Source: Darksidea phi
Taxonomy: Eukaryota > Ascomycota > Dothideomycetes > Pleosporales > Lentitheciaceae
Direction of reading: 5' to 3'
NCBI GenBank assembly: GCA_030770425.1
Contig: JASJFT010000328.1
Location: 1 to 34,880, forward strand
DNA length: 34,880 nucleotides
The notes beneath the pieces were generated by a model that saw only the letters and a program-made list of their open reading frames with translations, was not told where the DNA came from and did not search any database. Below, one piece after another: positions 9,730 through 21,048 of this stretch. How positions within the stretch are numbered: the stretch's first letter is position 1; each line of letters begins with the position of its first letter. A program made the translations under genes and the position numbers.

Positions 9730-11356
9730 ATGAGGACCCGATCAACTCTTTCGCTATGTGTTGCCGTGGCTGGAACTGCGGCGCTTCAGATTCCACTGTT
9801 GACATCTCAGGAACAAGCGCCCATCGAAGCCGCCGATGAAACGAAGCCGCTCGTCAACTCCTCGGCGCTGCAAGATACCATCAGTGGCGACCGACTGTTT
9901 GTGCGCGCAAAGAAACTGTACGAAGTCGCGAAGCTCGGCGAGGACGAGTACAACCATCCCACGCGGGTGATTGGGAGTGCGGGTGCGTGTTCACACGTGC
10001 GACGCGCAGTTTCGGTACAAAGCTAATCATATGTAGGTCACATTGGCACTCTATCGTACATCTACCAGACCATCCTGCAGCTCGGAGATTATTACAAGCT
10101 TAACAACCAGTCATTTCCAGCGGTCTCCGGCAATGTGTTTGAGTCCCGTCTCGTCCTTGGAAATGAGGTGCCCAAGTCGGCGGCACCCATGGGTTTGACG
10201 CCGCCTACCAAGAACAAGCAACCGGTCTATGGCGATGTTGTGCTTGTTGAGAAAGAGGGCTGTCAACTTGCTGATTTTCCTGACAATATTGCGGGTAACA
10301 TCGCGTTCGTCAAACGCGGAACTTGCCCATTCGGCACTAAGTCTGAGCATGCTGGACAGAAAGGCGCCATAGCTGCTATTGTGTACAACAACGAAAAGGA
10401 TCCTGTCCAAGGGACTCTAGGCACGCCATCACCTAACCACGTCGCCACCTTCGGCTTGTCTGGAGAAGAAGCCGAGCCCATTCTCAAGAAGCTCGAGAAG
10501 AAGGACAAGGTCGACGCTATCGCTTACATCGACGCCGATGTTAAACAAATCATAACCCGCAACATCATCGCTCAAACGACTCAAGGTGACCCGAATAACT
10601 GCGTGATGCTCGGGGCGCATAGCGACAGTGTTGCCGAAGGACCCGGCATCAATGATGATGGTTCGGGCACTATAAGCCTACTTGAAGTTGCCACTCAGCT
10701 TACCAAATTCAACGTCAGCAACTGTGTTAGGTTTGCTTGGTGGGCTGGCGAAGAGGAGGGCTTGTTAGGATCCGACTACTATGTCGCTACCCTTCCGGAG
10801 GAGGAGAACAAAAAGATACGTCTTTTCATGGACTATGATATGATGGCCAGTCCGAACTTTGCCTATCAAATCTACAACGCCACCAACGCAATGAATCCTA
10901 ACGGCTCTGAGGAGCTGCGGGACCTGTACATCGACTGGTACAAGGATCAAGGACTGAACTACACTTTCATTCCTTTCGACGGCCGCAGCGACTACGATGG
11001 CTTCATCCGCAACGGCATTCCAGGTGGAGGCATCGCAACGGGTGCTGAAGGTATCAAGACCAAGGAGGAAGAGAAGCAGTTCGGCGGCAAGGCGGGCGAA
11101 TGGTATGATTCATGCTATCATCAGCTTTGTGATGACCTGTCCAACGTTAACATGACTGCGTGGGTCGCCAACACCAAGGTACGTAGCTAGTCCTACTTGT
11201 GAGTAGTATATGCGTACTCACAATCCTCAGCTCATCGCCCACTCTGTTGCTACTTACGCGCGCTCCTTCAAGGGGTTTCCTGAGCGCACATCCTCAGTCA
11301 CGCCCGCCGCCTACAAGAACGACGTTAAGTATCATGGCTCTTTGCTCTACATCTAA
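9730..11356 (+). CDS. Secreted M28-family zinc aminopeptidase with PA domain
   Basis: Model: join(9730..9982, 10037..11178, 11231..11356), 506 aa; introns 54 and 52 nt, the second starting GTACGT. It likely removes N-terminal residues from extracellular or vacuolar peptides. A signal peptide is visible (MRTRSTLSLCVAVAGTAAL). A protease-associated domain follows at roughly residues 130-260 (GCQLADFPDNIAGNIAFVKRG). The M28 catalytic domain starts near 270. The zinc/catalytic set is visible: GAHSDS (His ligand), NDDGSG (bridging Asp), WWAGEEEGLLGSDYYV (general-base Glu and ligand Glu), YDMMAS (Asp) and CYHQLCDD (His). The last short exon adds the conserved KLIAHSVATYARSF helix. Length and order match fungal aminopeptidase Y / leucine aminopeptidase 2 proteins; which of the two cannot be told. 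Putative N-glycosylation sites fit secretion. Confidence 0.92.
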
Positions 11357-13074
11357 GAAGGGGTACCGTTCTCACCCTCCCATGTAAGTATTGTATAGCA
11401 TCGCTCTGTACATACCCGTGTTTAATGTAAATCGCAGCGTCTTCTTGTGTGCTCGACCATGTATAGATAGATCACTTAGCAGTAATACATCACAGTCGTC
11501 GCTTTCGACTCGAAGCGCATCGTCAAGACATTCCCTGAAGTCTAGACCTAACCATCAAGGTAGTTCGAGACTAGACTGTCTGGAGACGGGAGCTATAGTT
11601 GATAGCGGGGCACTCTACAATTTGACTAAATGAACTTCACCGCCCGTACGCTTTATGGAGGGGTATTAGAGTAGAGTGAGTAATTCGAAATTAAAGCTAG
11701 CTCAAGCCTCCTTTTCTTTTAAACGTACACTTGGTTCTATTAGCTAGGTACTTATAATGCATTTAGCTTATATAATAATTATCTTTGGGTATAGCACCTC
11801 TACTGTGCACAAACACCTACTGTGTTTCGTGCGGACCTTGCAAAAGAGACTCTCACTATGCAAATCCAAACCAAATGCTTTCTTGAGAGGCTGCGGAGAC
11901 ATTGGCATTAAGCTTATTACAAGACAACCCATGAAGGGCGACGATGCCGAGCTCTTTCTAGCTAGCGGGAGTATTGACCACGCAAGAATCCTAATCTAGA
12001 TGGACGCGGCCGTTATGACAGCCGCGGCGAGGAAATGTGTCCCGAAAAGGGTTGGGTCATGCGAATGTGTATTTCGATACACCTCTACAACATCGAAGGC
12101 ATGCTAAGAAGCCCTCAGGGACGAGTTCCTATGTGCGCCAACGGTTTTCAACATAGGATGAGAGGATACGACATCGAAGGAGCAAGATATGCTAAGAACG
12201 AGGGTGTTCTTGGCGACGAATCACTGCTAATTGGATCACTCCCGTGCCCGCCTGTTGATGGTGAATCATTTCTACAATCGCATGAAGCCGCCATTCGTTG
12301 GCCTCGGACGTAGTATAGGCTGCGCTCACATGTACGTCCATTTGTTGCTCCTGTGATATCCGACGGAAAGCTAAATTTTTCCACAGCGCTAATTGGCATT
12401 GGCACATCCTGTTCTCGTCCACTTAGCTATAATAATCAACTTATCCATCGAACGCCACCGTCCTACCGGTTCGAACGCTGCTATGCTCTGCTCTATGTTC
12501 TGCGGAAATTGGGCCTCTCGAGCGGAAGCGAAAGCAGTATTGATTAAGGCCTTGCTATTTAAAACCCTGGGCCTACGCTTCCTGAAAGTAGTTCTAGCCT
12601 ACGGCCCCGTGCTATCTAAAGATTTATGGGTCCATCTTGTATGGGAATTTCTATCCCGTCTCTGCTTGCAGGCTTGGCCGCCTATCAGTTGGCTCTAACC
12701 ACATCCTGCCCGTAGTAAGCCGGATAAATCGCGCCCGCGGACTCTCCACAATCCTTCCGACGCAGTTGCGCGTCCGCTTATTGGTCAGTCTATTCGGCAT
12801 TGCTAACGGCCGGCCAATAAGACACGAGGCGCACGTTGTCGACAAAGTCTTCCAGAAAATCTTGCCGCGGCCATGGTGCGCGAGGATCGACAAGGGTAAA
12901 CTCCGACTCGTGACGCCGCAAACCGGAACATGAGTCGGTGAGGGAGACGGAGCAGACGCTTTTGAACAACCACTGGGCACTGCTCATCGCCATCTTTCTG
13001 CACATTACCGGCATCGATATCGATACCGATATCAAAGTGCTTCGCGGTAGGGCCCGTGCGAAACCGTTCTTTAG
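11357..13074. other. 1.7-kb gene-poor interval
   Basis: No recognisable gene on either strand. Base composition is near the local average apart from a mildly AT-rich part around 11650-11800. A weak direct repeat is visible (ACATCGAAGG followed by ATGCTAAGAA at about 12091 and again at about 12172). A small self-complementary stretch, CGATATCGATACCGATATC, lies near 13016-13034. The interval may hold decayed repeats and the promoter of the lyase-family gene. Confidence 0.45.
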
Positions 13075-15317
13075 ATGGCCGCCGGGGAGTTCAACCGTGT
13101 GCTCATATCGCATTGGCGCGAGCTGCAGGACAAGTTGAAGAGCCAGGACGAGGAAATTGCCATTGATGGGCAGAGCCTTAGTCTGGCGGCAGTCGTGGCA
13201 TGTGCAAGGTACGTCCCCACGTGATCGTACGTCCCTGCAGATGCTTACGCACAACAGGTATGGGCAGGACGTAGGCCTTAGTGGAGAGACGGTTGAGGTT
13301 GTGCGTAAGCATACCGAGGAAATCTATGGCGCGCTAAGAGATGGCGAGACTATGACAGGTATGTCTACGGTGCCTGGTCAAGCTGAGTGAAAGGCAGGCA
13401 CTGACTACCACTCCAGGGAGTCACACTAGTTGGGGCGGTACACCAGCCCAAGGCGCCCATGTCCAAACATCAGTCATGGAAAATATCCAGCGGGCCATGA
13501 TTCGTGACTCACACTTCGGTATCCTCTCCGGCGAAACCGACTTTGACAACGCCCACGCGTTGAGAATGTTCTCGTCAGCAATTCCGCTAAGCGATCCGAT
13601 TGAATCAACATCGATGCCGGAGTCCTGGGTTAGAGCGACAATGATCATCAGACTCAACACGCTGGCATACGAAACGTCGGGCATAAGACCACTTCTGCTC
13701 GAGAAGCTCACTCAGCTGCTGAACATGGACATCATCCCTAGAGTGCCTCTTCGTGCTAGCATTTCCGGCGCCGGCGACCTCTCCCCACTGTCGTATATCG
13801 GAGGTGTGCTGCAAGGAAAACCTGCAGTGCAGGCCTGGATAGGAGACCGGATACAAGGAGGTCGCAAGCTGGTGCCAAGTGATGAAGCGCTGAATTACGC
13901 CGAGATCGAAGCCCTTGAGATACGCGCAAAGGAAGGAATGGCCATTGTCGTGGGCACAGCGCCATCGGCAGGTATTGCTTGTCTAGCGTTGCACGAGGTT
14001 ATATGTCTCTCGGCCCTAGCCCAGGTGTTGACGGCAATGTCGGCGGAAGCCCTCTGTGCAGCGGAGGAATCGTTCCACCCACTTATATCAGAGCTGAAGC
14101 CCCATCCAGGACAGATCGAGTGTGCAAATAATCTACGAAGTTTCATCCAAGGCTCGAAACTCACAATCGCCGATGTGCACTCGAAGGAATTTCTAGTCCG
14201 CTCCGATCGATACGCTTGCCGCACTGCACCCCAGTGGATCGGCCCAGTGCTGGAAGACCTCCAACTCGCGCTCTCCCAAGTCTCCATAGAAATAAACTCC
14301 GCAACGGACAGCCCGATAATGGACTATTCAGGAAAGATGCTACATGGTGGAAACTTCCAAGCCAAAGCCATAGCATCCGCCACAGAAAAAGTCCGACAAG
14401 CATGCCAAAGCCTTGGACAAATCTTCTTCGCACAATGCACTGAGCTTATCAACCCGGCCTCGAACAAAGGCCTCGCACCAAACCTTGTCGTCGATGAGCC
14501 TAGTCAGTCTGGCATGTTTAAGGGAACAGATATCCTCATCGCAGGCTTGCAATCGGAACTCGGTTTCCTATCAAACCCCGTCAGTACACACGTTCAATTC
14601 GCAGAAATGGGGTACCAAGGAATCAATTCGCTGGCTTTAATATCAGGGCGCTACACACTCATAGCCATTGACGTGCTCACACAGCTAGCAGCCGCCCACC
14701 TCGTCGCGCTCTGCCAAGCACTAGACCTCCGAGCCCTTCACATACAATTTCTCTATGCGCTAGCGCCCAAATTCAAATTCCTAACACGCCGCTGCCTAAG
14801 CGAATGCATCGAGCAAATAACCCCCAGTAGTGAAGGTGGAGGCGCAGGGATAGCCTACGACCTATGGGTTCATCTCTCAGACCAAATAAACCGCACAACA
14901 CACCTCGACTCCCGCGCTCGCTTCGAGTCAGCAATGGACTACCTGCAAACACGCCTCCTCCGCGAAGTTCCTGCTACACAGCAAAGTCTAGAGGCGGTGC
15001 AGCAGTGGAACTACGACTGCGTCAACGAGGCGAGCGCGACGTATCAAAGTGTTCGAGCGAGGTATCTGGGGAATCCAGACGCGACGCCGATATTGGGTAA
15101 GGCGAGTAGGAAGATGTATGTGTATGTGAGGAGGACGTTGGAAGTTCCGTTTTTTGGCAACGAGTACCTGGGCAAGGCTGAGTGGGATGATGGAACAAGT
15201 CAATTCAACAACCGGTACAAATATCGGTCTATGGGGGCAATGATCTCGGCAGTGTACGAGGCAATGAGGAATGGCGCTCTCTTCTCTACCGTAGTCGACT
15301 GCTTTGAGGACGTGTAG
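13075..15317 (+). CDS. Phenylalanine/histidine ammonia-lyase family protein lacking the MIO serine
   Basis: Model: join(13075..13208, 13258..13358, 13417..15317), 711 aa, the usual length for fungal PAL; introns 49 and 58 nt. A TAG immediately precedes the ATG in frame. The fold is clearly of this family: LRASISGAGDLSPLSYIGG, SDRYACRTAPQWIGP, EINSATDSPI, MLHGGNFQ, and ELGFLSNPVSTHVQ-AEMGYQGINSLALISGR. Two catalytic features are changed. The Ala-Ser-Gly triad that cyclises to the MIO electrophile is Gly196-Ala197-Gly198 (codons GGC GCC GGC). The Tyr-loop YGVTTGFGG is TGSHTSWGG, putting Thr78 at the catalytic Tyr. Asn, Arg and Tyr of the pocket remain. It therefore probably cannot deaminate Phe, Tyr or His by the known mechanism, yet its frame is open over >1.9 kb without stops. 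It could be a pseudoenzyme, a partner subunit, or an enzyme of new chemistry. Confidence 0.9.
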
Positions 15318-16260
15318 GACGTAGGCTCGTTTAGACCACAAAATCAACTCTTCCGAGCTACCTGCACATGAAATGGTGCCGCCCGGTGAGGTTTTCGTCC
15401 TGTTTTGGCTAGGGGCAGTGCACATATGGGACGATATGCGGGGTGTGTGGATTAGGCGCAATATTGGTGGTGGCTGGGAGAGCTGCAGCCTATGAGGTTG
15501 CAAAGCAAGCGACTAGGGCATTTGTGTTGGGTGCGCCCATGTTTTTTGCAATGCAGCTAGAAATGAGGGGCTATACTAAACTAACATGGAAAGTTAACTC
15601 TCTGTAAAACAGGGGATTTTATTTAGCTACAACCCCCTTTAGTTTATCTAACCTTATTGCGTTTCAAGGTATTTGGGACGAAATACCTTTTTGTATCACC
15701 TCTTTGGGTTATTCGGCGACTTTTGACGACGCCATGGCTGCTGCTCGTTCCGTAAACAGGTCTGTTCCTGCCTCTGTGACTGCTGTCGACGGATCGGGAC
15801 TTTGTTTATTAGGCTTGCATAGGCGCGGATTGGTGATTGGCTCAGTGTTTGCTCAATTTTACGGATCGCGCCGTGCGGCCGAGCGGCAACCCACACCTCC
15901 CAAAATCCTATCGCAAACAGAGGTCGAACAAACGATAGTAGTATGCTGCAGAAGCAGCGCCACTCATGGAGTGCTTCAGATCTTACGCTTTGAACCAGTC
16001 TGCGCGGTCGCGGCGAACAAACGACTGCGATGAGTGCCCAGCCTGTCTAATGAAATGTGGGCGCACTACTGCCCAGCCCTCCATCGGCTCTATAGCTTGG
16101 CGACTGCCACGCAGACGTGCGAGCTTGCCGTAGGCGATTCTGGGACTGGGCGCGGTTGTGATACGAGTTGAGTACTTAGTTCTGCCTTTGTCCCCCATTT
16201 TGCGTAGTCTGAGCGAATTCCCACCATTCCGAACTGTTCGAGAGGAAAACTCGTTGTACG
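15318..16260. other. Intergenic region, no gene recognised
   Basis: Between the lyase-family gene and the membrane-protein gene. The part 15550-15720 is AT-richer and carries a strong hairpin. The short frames in 15700-16030 have no recognisable family. The promoter of the downstream gene should lie in the last few hundred bases, where I see no TATA box. Confidence 0.4.
15666..15689. repeat. Perfect 9-bp hairpin followed by T-run
   Basis: AAGGTATTT, a six-base loop GGGACG, then AAATACCTT, followed by TTT. Perfect stem. In a fungal genome this is not a standard terminator. It may be the end of a small inverted-repeat element or chance. Confidence 0.6.
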
Positions 16261-17355
16261 ATGTTCCAACTTGTTTTGTTGATGACCGTGAGCGGTTTTG
16301 CTTCAGCAGCCGTGATTACAGCGCCGACTGCTACAGTCACGCCGGCGCCTTTGGCAAAGAGGCTCGTGACTACTGCCGGGTATCGATCGACTGGGTATAG
16401 TGACGGGTCGACGCTGTGTAGGTCTTCCAACACATACAAACCCGACATGGATATGGATTAATGTCGGCGCAGGGGGTACTGTGACCTACAATTTGGAAGA
16501 CCAAATTATAGCCACTTCGGGAGACTTGTACAGGATTTGCTCGACCGACAGCGCCTGTAATTTCTTTACATGCAGTGGCAATTATGTGGTTTCGGGGACT
16601 GATTCAGAATACTGGTATGTTCTCTTGAAGCGGGCAGCTTGAAAAAGAATGATGTTAATGGAGAAAATGGCAGTGGTCCTTCCAGTGATTTGACGTGTAG
16701 TTACGATGTCTCTTACACGGATCTTTCGGACTCCAGTCCAATGACGAACTACTGGTGCGATTCGTCGACATTGGCGGGATGGGAGGTCTATGCCGTGACG
16801 ACTTCAGGTCAGTCCTAAACCAGTGAATTGAAGATGAACAAAATAGCTGACCGATGCACAGACAGCCTTACTACACCGACGCCCAAACCCTCGCCAACCC
16901 CTTCACCATCACCATCACCCAAATCCACTCCATCACCTACGCCAAGTCCCGTCCCGCCCCCAGAAAAGAAGACTGCTATCGCGCCTATCGTCGGCGGTGT
17001 AGTTGGCGGTCTCGCCGTAATTGGCATTATAATCGTAGCTGTAATTTTCATTTTGAAAAAGAAGCGCAACACCACCCACAACCCGGCCACACTCGCACCC
17101 GCAACGTTCCAACAACCACCACCAGCCAACTACGCGCAACCAGTATATTATCCGCAACATCAGCAGCAAGCTCAGATGGGATACAATCCGCATATGTCTA
17201 TGGCGGGCTCTCCGATGCCGGAGAAAACGCCGGCTGCCACCGCGATGGATGCGAATCCCTATTATGTCAACGGGGAAAGTGGGCCTACGAGTCCCGTGCC
17301 CCAATATTCGGCGAACAATGGGGCTATGACTGAACTACCTGCTGGGAGGATGTAG
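16261..17355 (+). CDS. Single-pass membrane protein with Cys-rich ectodomain and Ser/Thr/Pro stalk
   Basis: Model: join(16261..16417, 16473..16614, 16674..16807, 16862..17355), 308 aa. The introns start GTAGGT, GTATGT and GTCAGT and are 55, 59 and 54 nt; all splices keep frame. A signal peptide (MFQLVLLMTVSGFASA) is followed by a short propeptide-like stretch ending in KR. An ectodomain with paired cysteines comes next (ICSTDSACNFFTCSG, SDLTCSYDV, NYWCDSS). A Pro/Thr/Ser repeat stalk (TPTPKPSPTPSPSPSP) precedes a glycine-rich transmembrane helix (IVGGVVGGLAVIGIIIVAVIFIL), then KKKR as a stop-transfer signal and a Gln/Pro/Tyr-rich cytoplasmic tail. This architecture is common in fungal surface sensors and mucin-like proteins, but there is no WSC domain, so I do not assign a function. 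Confidence 0.8.
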
Positions 17356-19180
17356 TTATTAGGAAAGGGGTAAATGAACGGGCGGCCAAGAAATCGGGCA
17401 AGTGAGAGTCGTCGGGTTGCGTTCTCTTCTTTGCAAGCCGGCTGTTTTATTTCGGTCTCTGTTTTTGTGACGGATCACTATTGTGACTTTGAGACGCACA
17501 CGGAGAGTCATTCCGTGCACATCTTCATCAATTCTGCTATTGTGTAATGGTATTAATTTAACTCATTCCAGTACTGACTAACAATTTCCATGCGTTGCTC
17601 GCTGAAAATACTTGACGCGATAAAGACTTGTTTACAGTCACGCGGACCGCGCGTCTCTCAGATTATCTCGTAAACGTCCCCGTGCAAGAGGCTCACAACC
17701 AGTGTTTTCCCAGGTGGTCCATGGCAAGGGTGAGAAAGGGTGATCGGAAAGACGGTCTGGAGAAACGGGGAATGCCAGATATCAAACGTCGAATACAAGT
17801 GGTATATGAAGTGATGGCAGGCTGACCTCGGAGAAGGGAACAAATACGAAGCGGACGCGTATCGAAGCCGACAAAAGAACCAAATGCTGTCGTGATAAGT
17901 AAGCATGCGGTATTGCTCGGCTCGCCAATGAATAGGGCGTTATTGTGCCGTGGCAGCGATGAAAGGTATTACATCTGGTGGCACAGATATTCACCCCACC
18001 CAGCTTGAGCGCTAACCTCGCGCATCGGCATTTGAACGCACGATTTCGCATCTACCTCGCCAGCCACAACTTCATCATTGTTAACACTTTCATCCGGCCT
18101 CGCAATACACGTTATAGATGCTCTCTCCGGCGCCCTTTTCTGTTGCACCTTAATCCGAGGGCTCACATACCCTCAACCAGTAGCTCTTTATACATCTAAG
18201 GATGTTACGTGGAATACGAAGTCATCTGGTTTCCCCGCCAAAAGTTTCTCTACGCCTAGGGTGGGCGGAAAAAGTGTAATGATTTGGTCCATCTTGCCAG
18301 GCATCTACCTCTCATCTCACTGTACTTCTTCCAGTCACCAGTTCTGCATACAAAAGCGGAGATCCTGTCGCTAGAGGAGCAACAACAAAGGCATGCAAGG
18401 ATGCAAGAAAACTTGAAGTCACTAGAGGCGATTAAACTCGTGGACTGTCCAGACCAGGAGAGCCCGGGACATGATGTACTAGAGCATTACAAGGGCCTTT
18501 CACTGCAGAGGCAGCTTTGAAGGTACCGTGTTCTTTCCCTCTTCAAACAAGGTTGTGCCGAGATCATATGACCGAATGATAGAGCATTTACGGGAGTTCG
18601 GATAAGCCGTTAGTGCAAATAATTCCTATACATATGCCGACCACGAGAAGCCCGCCTACGAGCAATATATAAACTCCCCAGAAATGATGGAAAAGGCAAA
18701 GCTAACTTGGTCCCATTTCACAACGAGCTCAGGAACGCAAGCCGCCCTATGCCTCATTGAGCACACAGAATTGTGATGGCTGGCTATGGCTCAGAAGCTT
18801 CGATCTAGTGTTTTTGCAGCCGTGCACTTGGCAATTTCTACGGCACCGCTATTCATTTATGGATCCCTGGATGCACAGATGCAGATTTCGCTCGTTAGAT
18901 TCACAGAAACTATGCAAACTTTCTACATATACAGCAGTAGCAAAAAAAGCCCGTAATACAAAGTCTATGGAAAAGGGGGTGTCGTAATGAGAGTTCTGCT
19001 GTTTAGCGCTTTTTAAATCCACGATTCTGATGTTGAGGATGAACCAAGGTACGCGACTCCAGTCACAAAACCCCGAGTACAAAACATGCTTCGCTAACCT
19101 TTCTATCTCACGCACACTAGCACAAACGCAAGAAGCGAGCAAGTCGAGCGAGCACTCGCTGCAGACATGGATGATGCTAT
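17356..19180. other. Gene-poor interval
   Basis: No intact gene is recognisable between the membrane-protein gene and the foldback element. Scattered short frames exist, and one coding-like relic at 18284-18776 is described separately. Confidence 0.45.
18284..18776 (+). pseudogene. Coding-like relic of unknown family
   Basis: One frame (18284-18520) reads as a helical, Gln/Glu-rich stretch (LSLEEQQQRHARMQENLKSL) and ends at TGA. From about 18495 the reading shifts to another frame (AFHCRGSFEGTVFFPSSNK, RSYDRMIEHLREFG). That frame is broken by TAA near 18603 and then continues (YTYADHEKPAYEQYINSPEM, LTWSHFTTSSGTQAALCLIE) to a stop near 18776. The amino-acid texture is protein-like, but I do not recognise the family. 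No intron of plausible size repairs both interruptions, so I read it as a decayed gene. Chance is possible. Confidence 0.3.
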
Positions 19181-19300
19181 CACTATGGAACAGTGCCCTC
19201 ATCCTTGATGAGTGCACCCGATCCTTGATGAGGCAAACCCCTATCCTTGATAAGGGCGCTCCTATCCTTGATTAGGGCAGCCTTATTAAGGATCGTGGTA

Positions 19301-19372
19301 TAGTATCAGGCATAGTATTAGGTACAGTATTAGGCTCAGTATTAGGCTCAGTATTAGGCTTAGTATGAGGCT
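19301..19372. repeat. 12-bp tandem repeat, six units (left arm)
   Basis: Six consecutive units close to CAGTATTAGGCT, in exact 12-bp register. The reverse-complement motif TGAGCCTAATAC occurs once in the right arm near 19776-19788. Confidence 0.85.
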
Positions 19373-19379
19373 CAGTAAC

Positions 19380-19500
19380 TAGCTGATATCGAGCTCAGCA
19401 GCTGGCCTATATAGAGCTCAGCGGCTAGCCTATATCGAGCTTAGTAGCTCGCTGATGCAGAGCTCAGCGGCTGGGCTAGCTGAGGTAGAGCTTAGTAGCT
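19380..19500. repeat. ~24-bp repeat array, left arm of the foldback
   Basis: Diverged units of the form CGAGCTCAGCAGCTGGCCTATAT, including GAGCTCAGCGGCTAGCCTATAT and GAGCTTAGTAGCT. The later units toward the centre are more degraded. Confidence 0.75.
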
Positions 19501-19679
19501 GGGTCGTTGGGTAGTATTAAGGGCGCGCGGGTGTTCGCGGGTATTCACATACTAGCACGTGAAATCTTCTACGTCATATATTCAACAACCTTAATACTTT
19601 ATACTTACCCTCTCGCTCCTTCTTCGCAGTAATATAATAAGAACTATATAGTTTACACGACTAAGTAAGGTACGCTCCT

Positions 19680-19843
19680 AAGTTCGATATAGGCTAGCCA
19701 CTAAGCTCAATATAGGCCAGTTGCTGAGCTCTATATAGGCCAGCTGCTCAGCTCGATATAGGTTAGCTGCTGATACTGAGCCTAATACTAAGTTCGATAT
19801 AGGCCGGCTACCGAGCTCGATATAGGCTAGCTACTAAGCTCGA
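19680..19843. repeat. ~24-bp repeat array, right arm (inverted)
   Basis: About seven units of the form GATATAGGCTAGCTGCTGAGCTC, the reverse complement of the left-arm unit. The arms are separated by about 180 bp of unrelated sequence. Confidence 0.8.
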
Positions 19844-20105
19844 GGGAAAGAGGAAGGGGAGACCGAGTATTATATATAGTATAGTTTAAATAGAGAATAG
19901 AGTAAAGTTTAATTATTAAATTTTTCTACTTTTAGGTATTTTAATATTAATAAATTTAAAAAAGCTATAAAATATTAAATCTACTATTATTTTTTATTCC
20001 ACCCTCTTCAAGGATGAGGACAAAACGTTAATTTAGTCCGATCAAGGATAAGGGCAAAAACGTCGATTTTGCCCTTATCAAGGATGAGACAATTGTTCCA
20101 TAGTG

Positions 20106-21048
20106 TATATAAAAACCTTTCCGCATACCGGAGTTATGGCCTAATATTGCAAGGATGGTCCCGCAATGCCCCTCTCTCAGCTGATAAAGGAGTTTGAATG
20201 CGTCATTACGAATGGTTAGGTCCGTATTTAGTTTTGATTGGTTGATTAGTAGACAATAGGTAAAGCGACGATTGCGAAGTGCATAGGGAACGGTATCCTT
20301 CTAAAGGCGATCGATCAAGGTTATTTTACTCTTGAACGCATTTTCTTCCTTTCGCTTCCTCTCGCTTGGGACGACGGTGGGTTCTAGTTACATTCGGTCA
20401 GTAGCCAGTTCAGCAGCAAACCAAGCCAGATATCACATGAACGAGGTATGAAGACCCGGTCGTAGGTGCGAGCTAACGCACTCGCTCTACACTGTTCGGA
20501 GATCCTCGAGTTAACAGTCGCTGCTATCCGCGCAATGGCAGGATTCCTCTAAATAAATGACGTTTTATTGTTCGTAAGTCGCAGAAGCCGTGAACTAGAT
20601 GCGAACTGAACACTAAGCATTGCAATGTCATACCTTACACAAGTATAAACATACAAGATTCGATAAGGAAACACAAAGGCTATTGATACAATGAAGAGCA
20701 CATCCGAGATAGCAATCTTCGGTACTGCTAAAGGAAGTGCTTCGTTCCGCATCGCACCGAAACACCAGTACCCACGGAATGTATGGTGATACAGTGCAAC
20801 AACACAACACACCAGTTGGCGGCTGAAACTATGGGTCGCGCCGCACAGAGCAAACTTAACGGCAAACTGAAACAAGGCAAACACGGGTCAGATAGGCCTC
20901 TAGAATTGCATCGGTTCCGCGAAAATGCGACGTCATATGCATTCCTCGGTCGCTCCCTGGCCGAGGATATACATAGTAGCATAGCTGCAGGTACAGTGCA
21001 GCTGCCGTATCTTAAAAGCTTACCTACAACTACTGCAGTTACTTTGTC
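20106..21048. other. Intergenic region upstream of MFS transporter
   Basis: No gene recognised. The open frames at 20549-21060 on the minus strand have no family features. The promoter of the transporter gene is expected in its right part. Confidence 0.4.

Larger units (their letters stand above)
19181..20105. mobile_element. ~925-bp non-autonomous foldback element with nested inverted minisatellites
   Basis: The ends are inverted: CACTATGGAACA at 19181 and its complement TGTTCCATAGTG ending at 20105. Pairing extends over 28 nt, interrupted by five mismatched bases. The trinucleotide TAT flanks both ends. Inside each end lie several copies of a CCTTGATRAGGGC-like motif, in opposite orientation on the two sides. 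Further in are a 12-bp repeat (AGTATTAGGCTC) and a ~24-bp repeat (CCTATATCGAGCTCAGC..GCTGG), again in opposite orientation left and right. No transposase frame is present. The right inner part (19865-20000) is very AT-rich. It behaves like a foldback or MITE-type DNA element mobilised in trans. Confidence 0.65.

Noticed and set aside
12651..13254. Minus-strand open frames overlapping the 5' part of the lyase-family gene
   Set aside because: The plus-strand exon at 13075-13208 explains the coding signal in its part. The rest has no family features.
16400..16642. Separate small gene with frameshift inside the membrane-protein locus
   Set aside because: Introns 16418-16472 and 16615-16673 join this frame to the flanking exons of one 308-aa protein.
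20440..20525. Possible tRNA gene
   Set aside because: Some stem-like complementarity, but no TTCRANY T-loop and no full cloverleaf on either strand.
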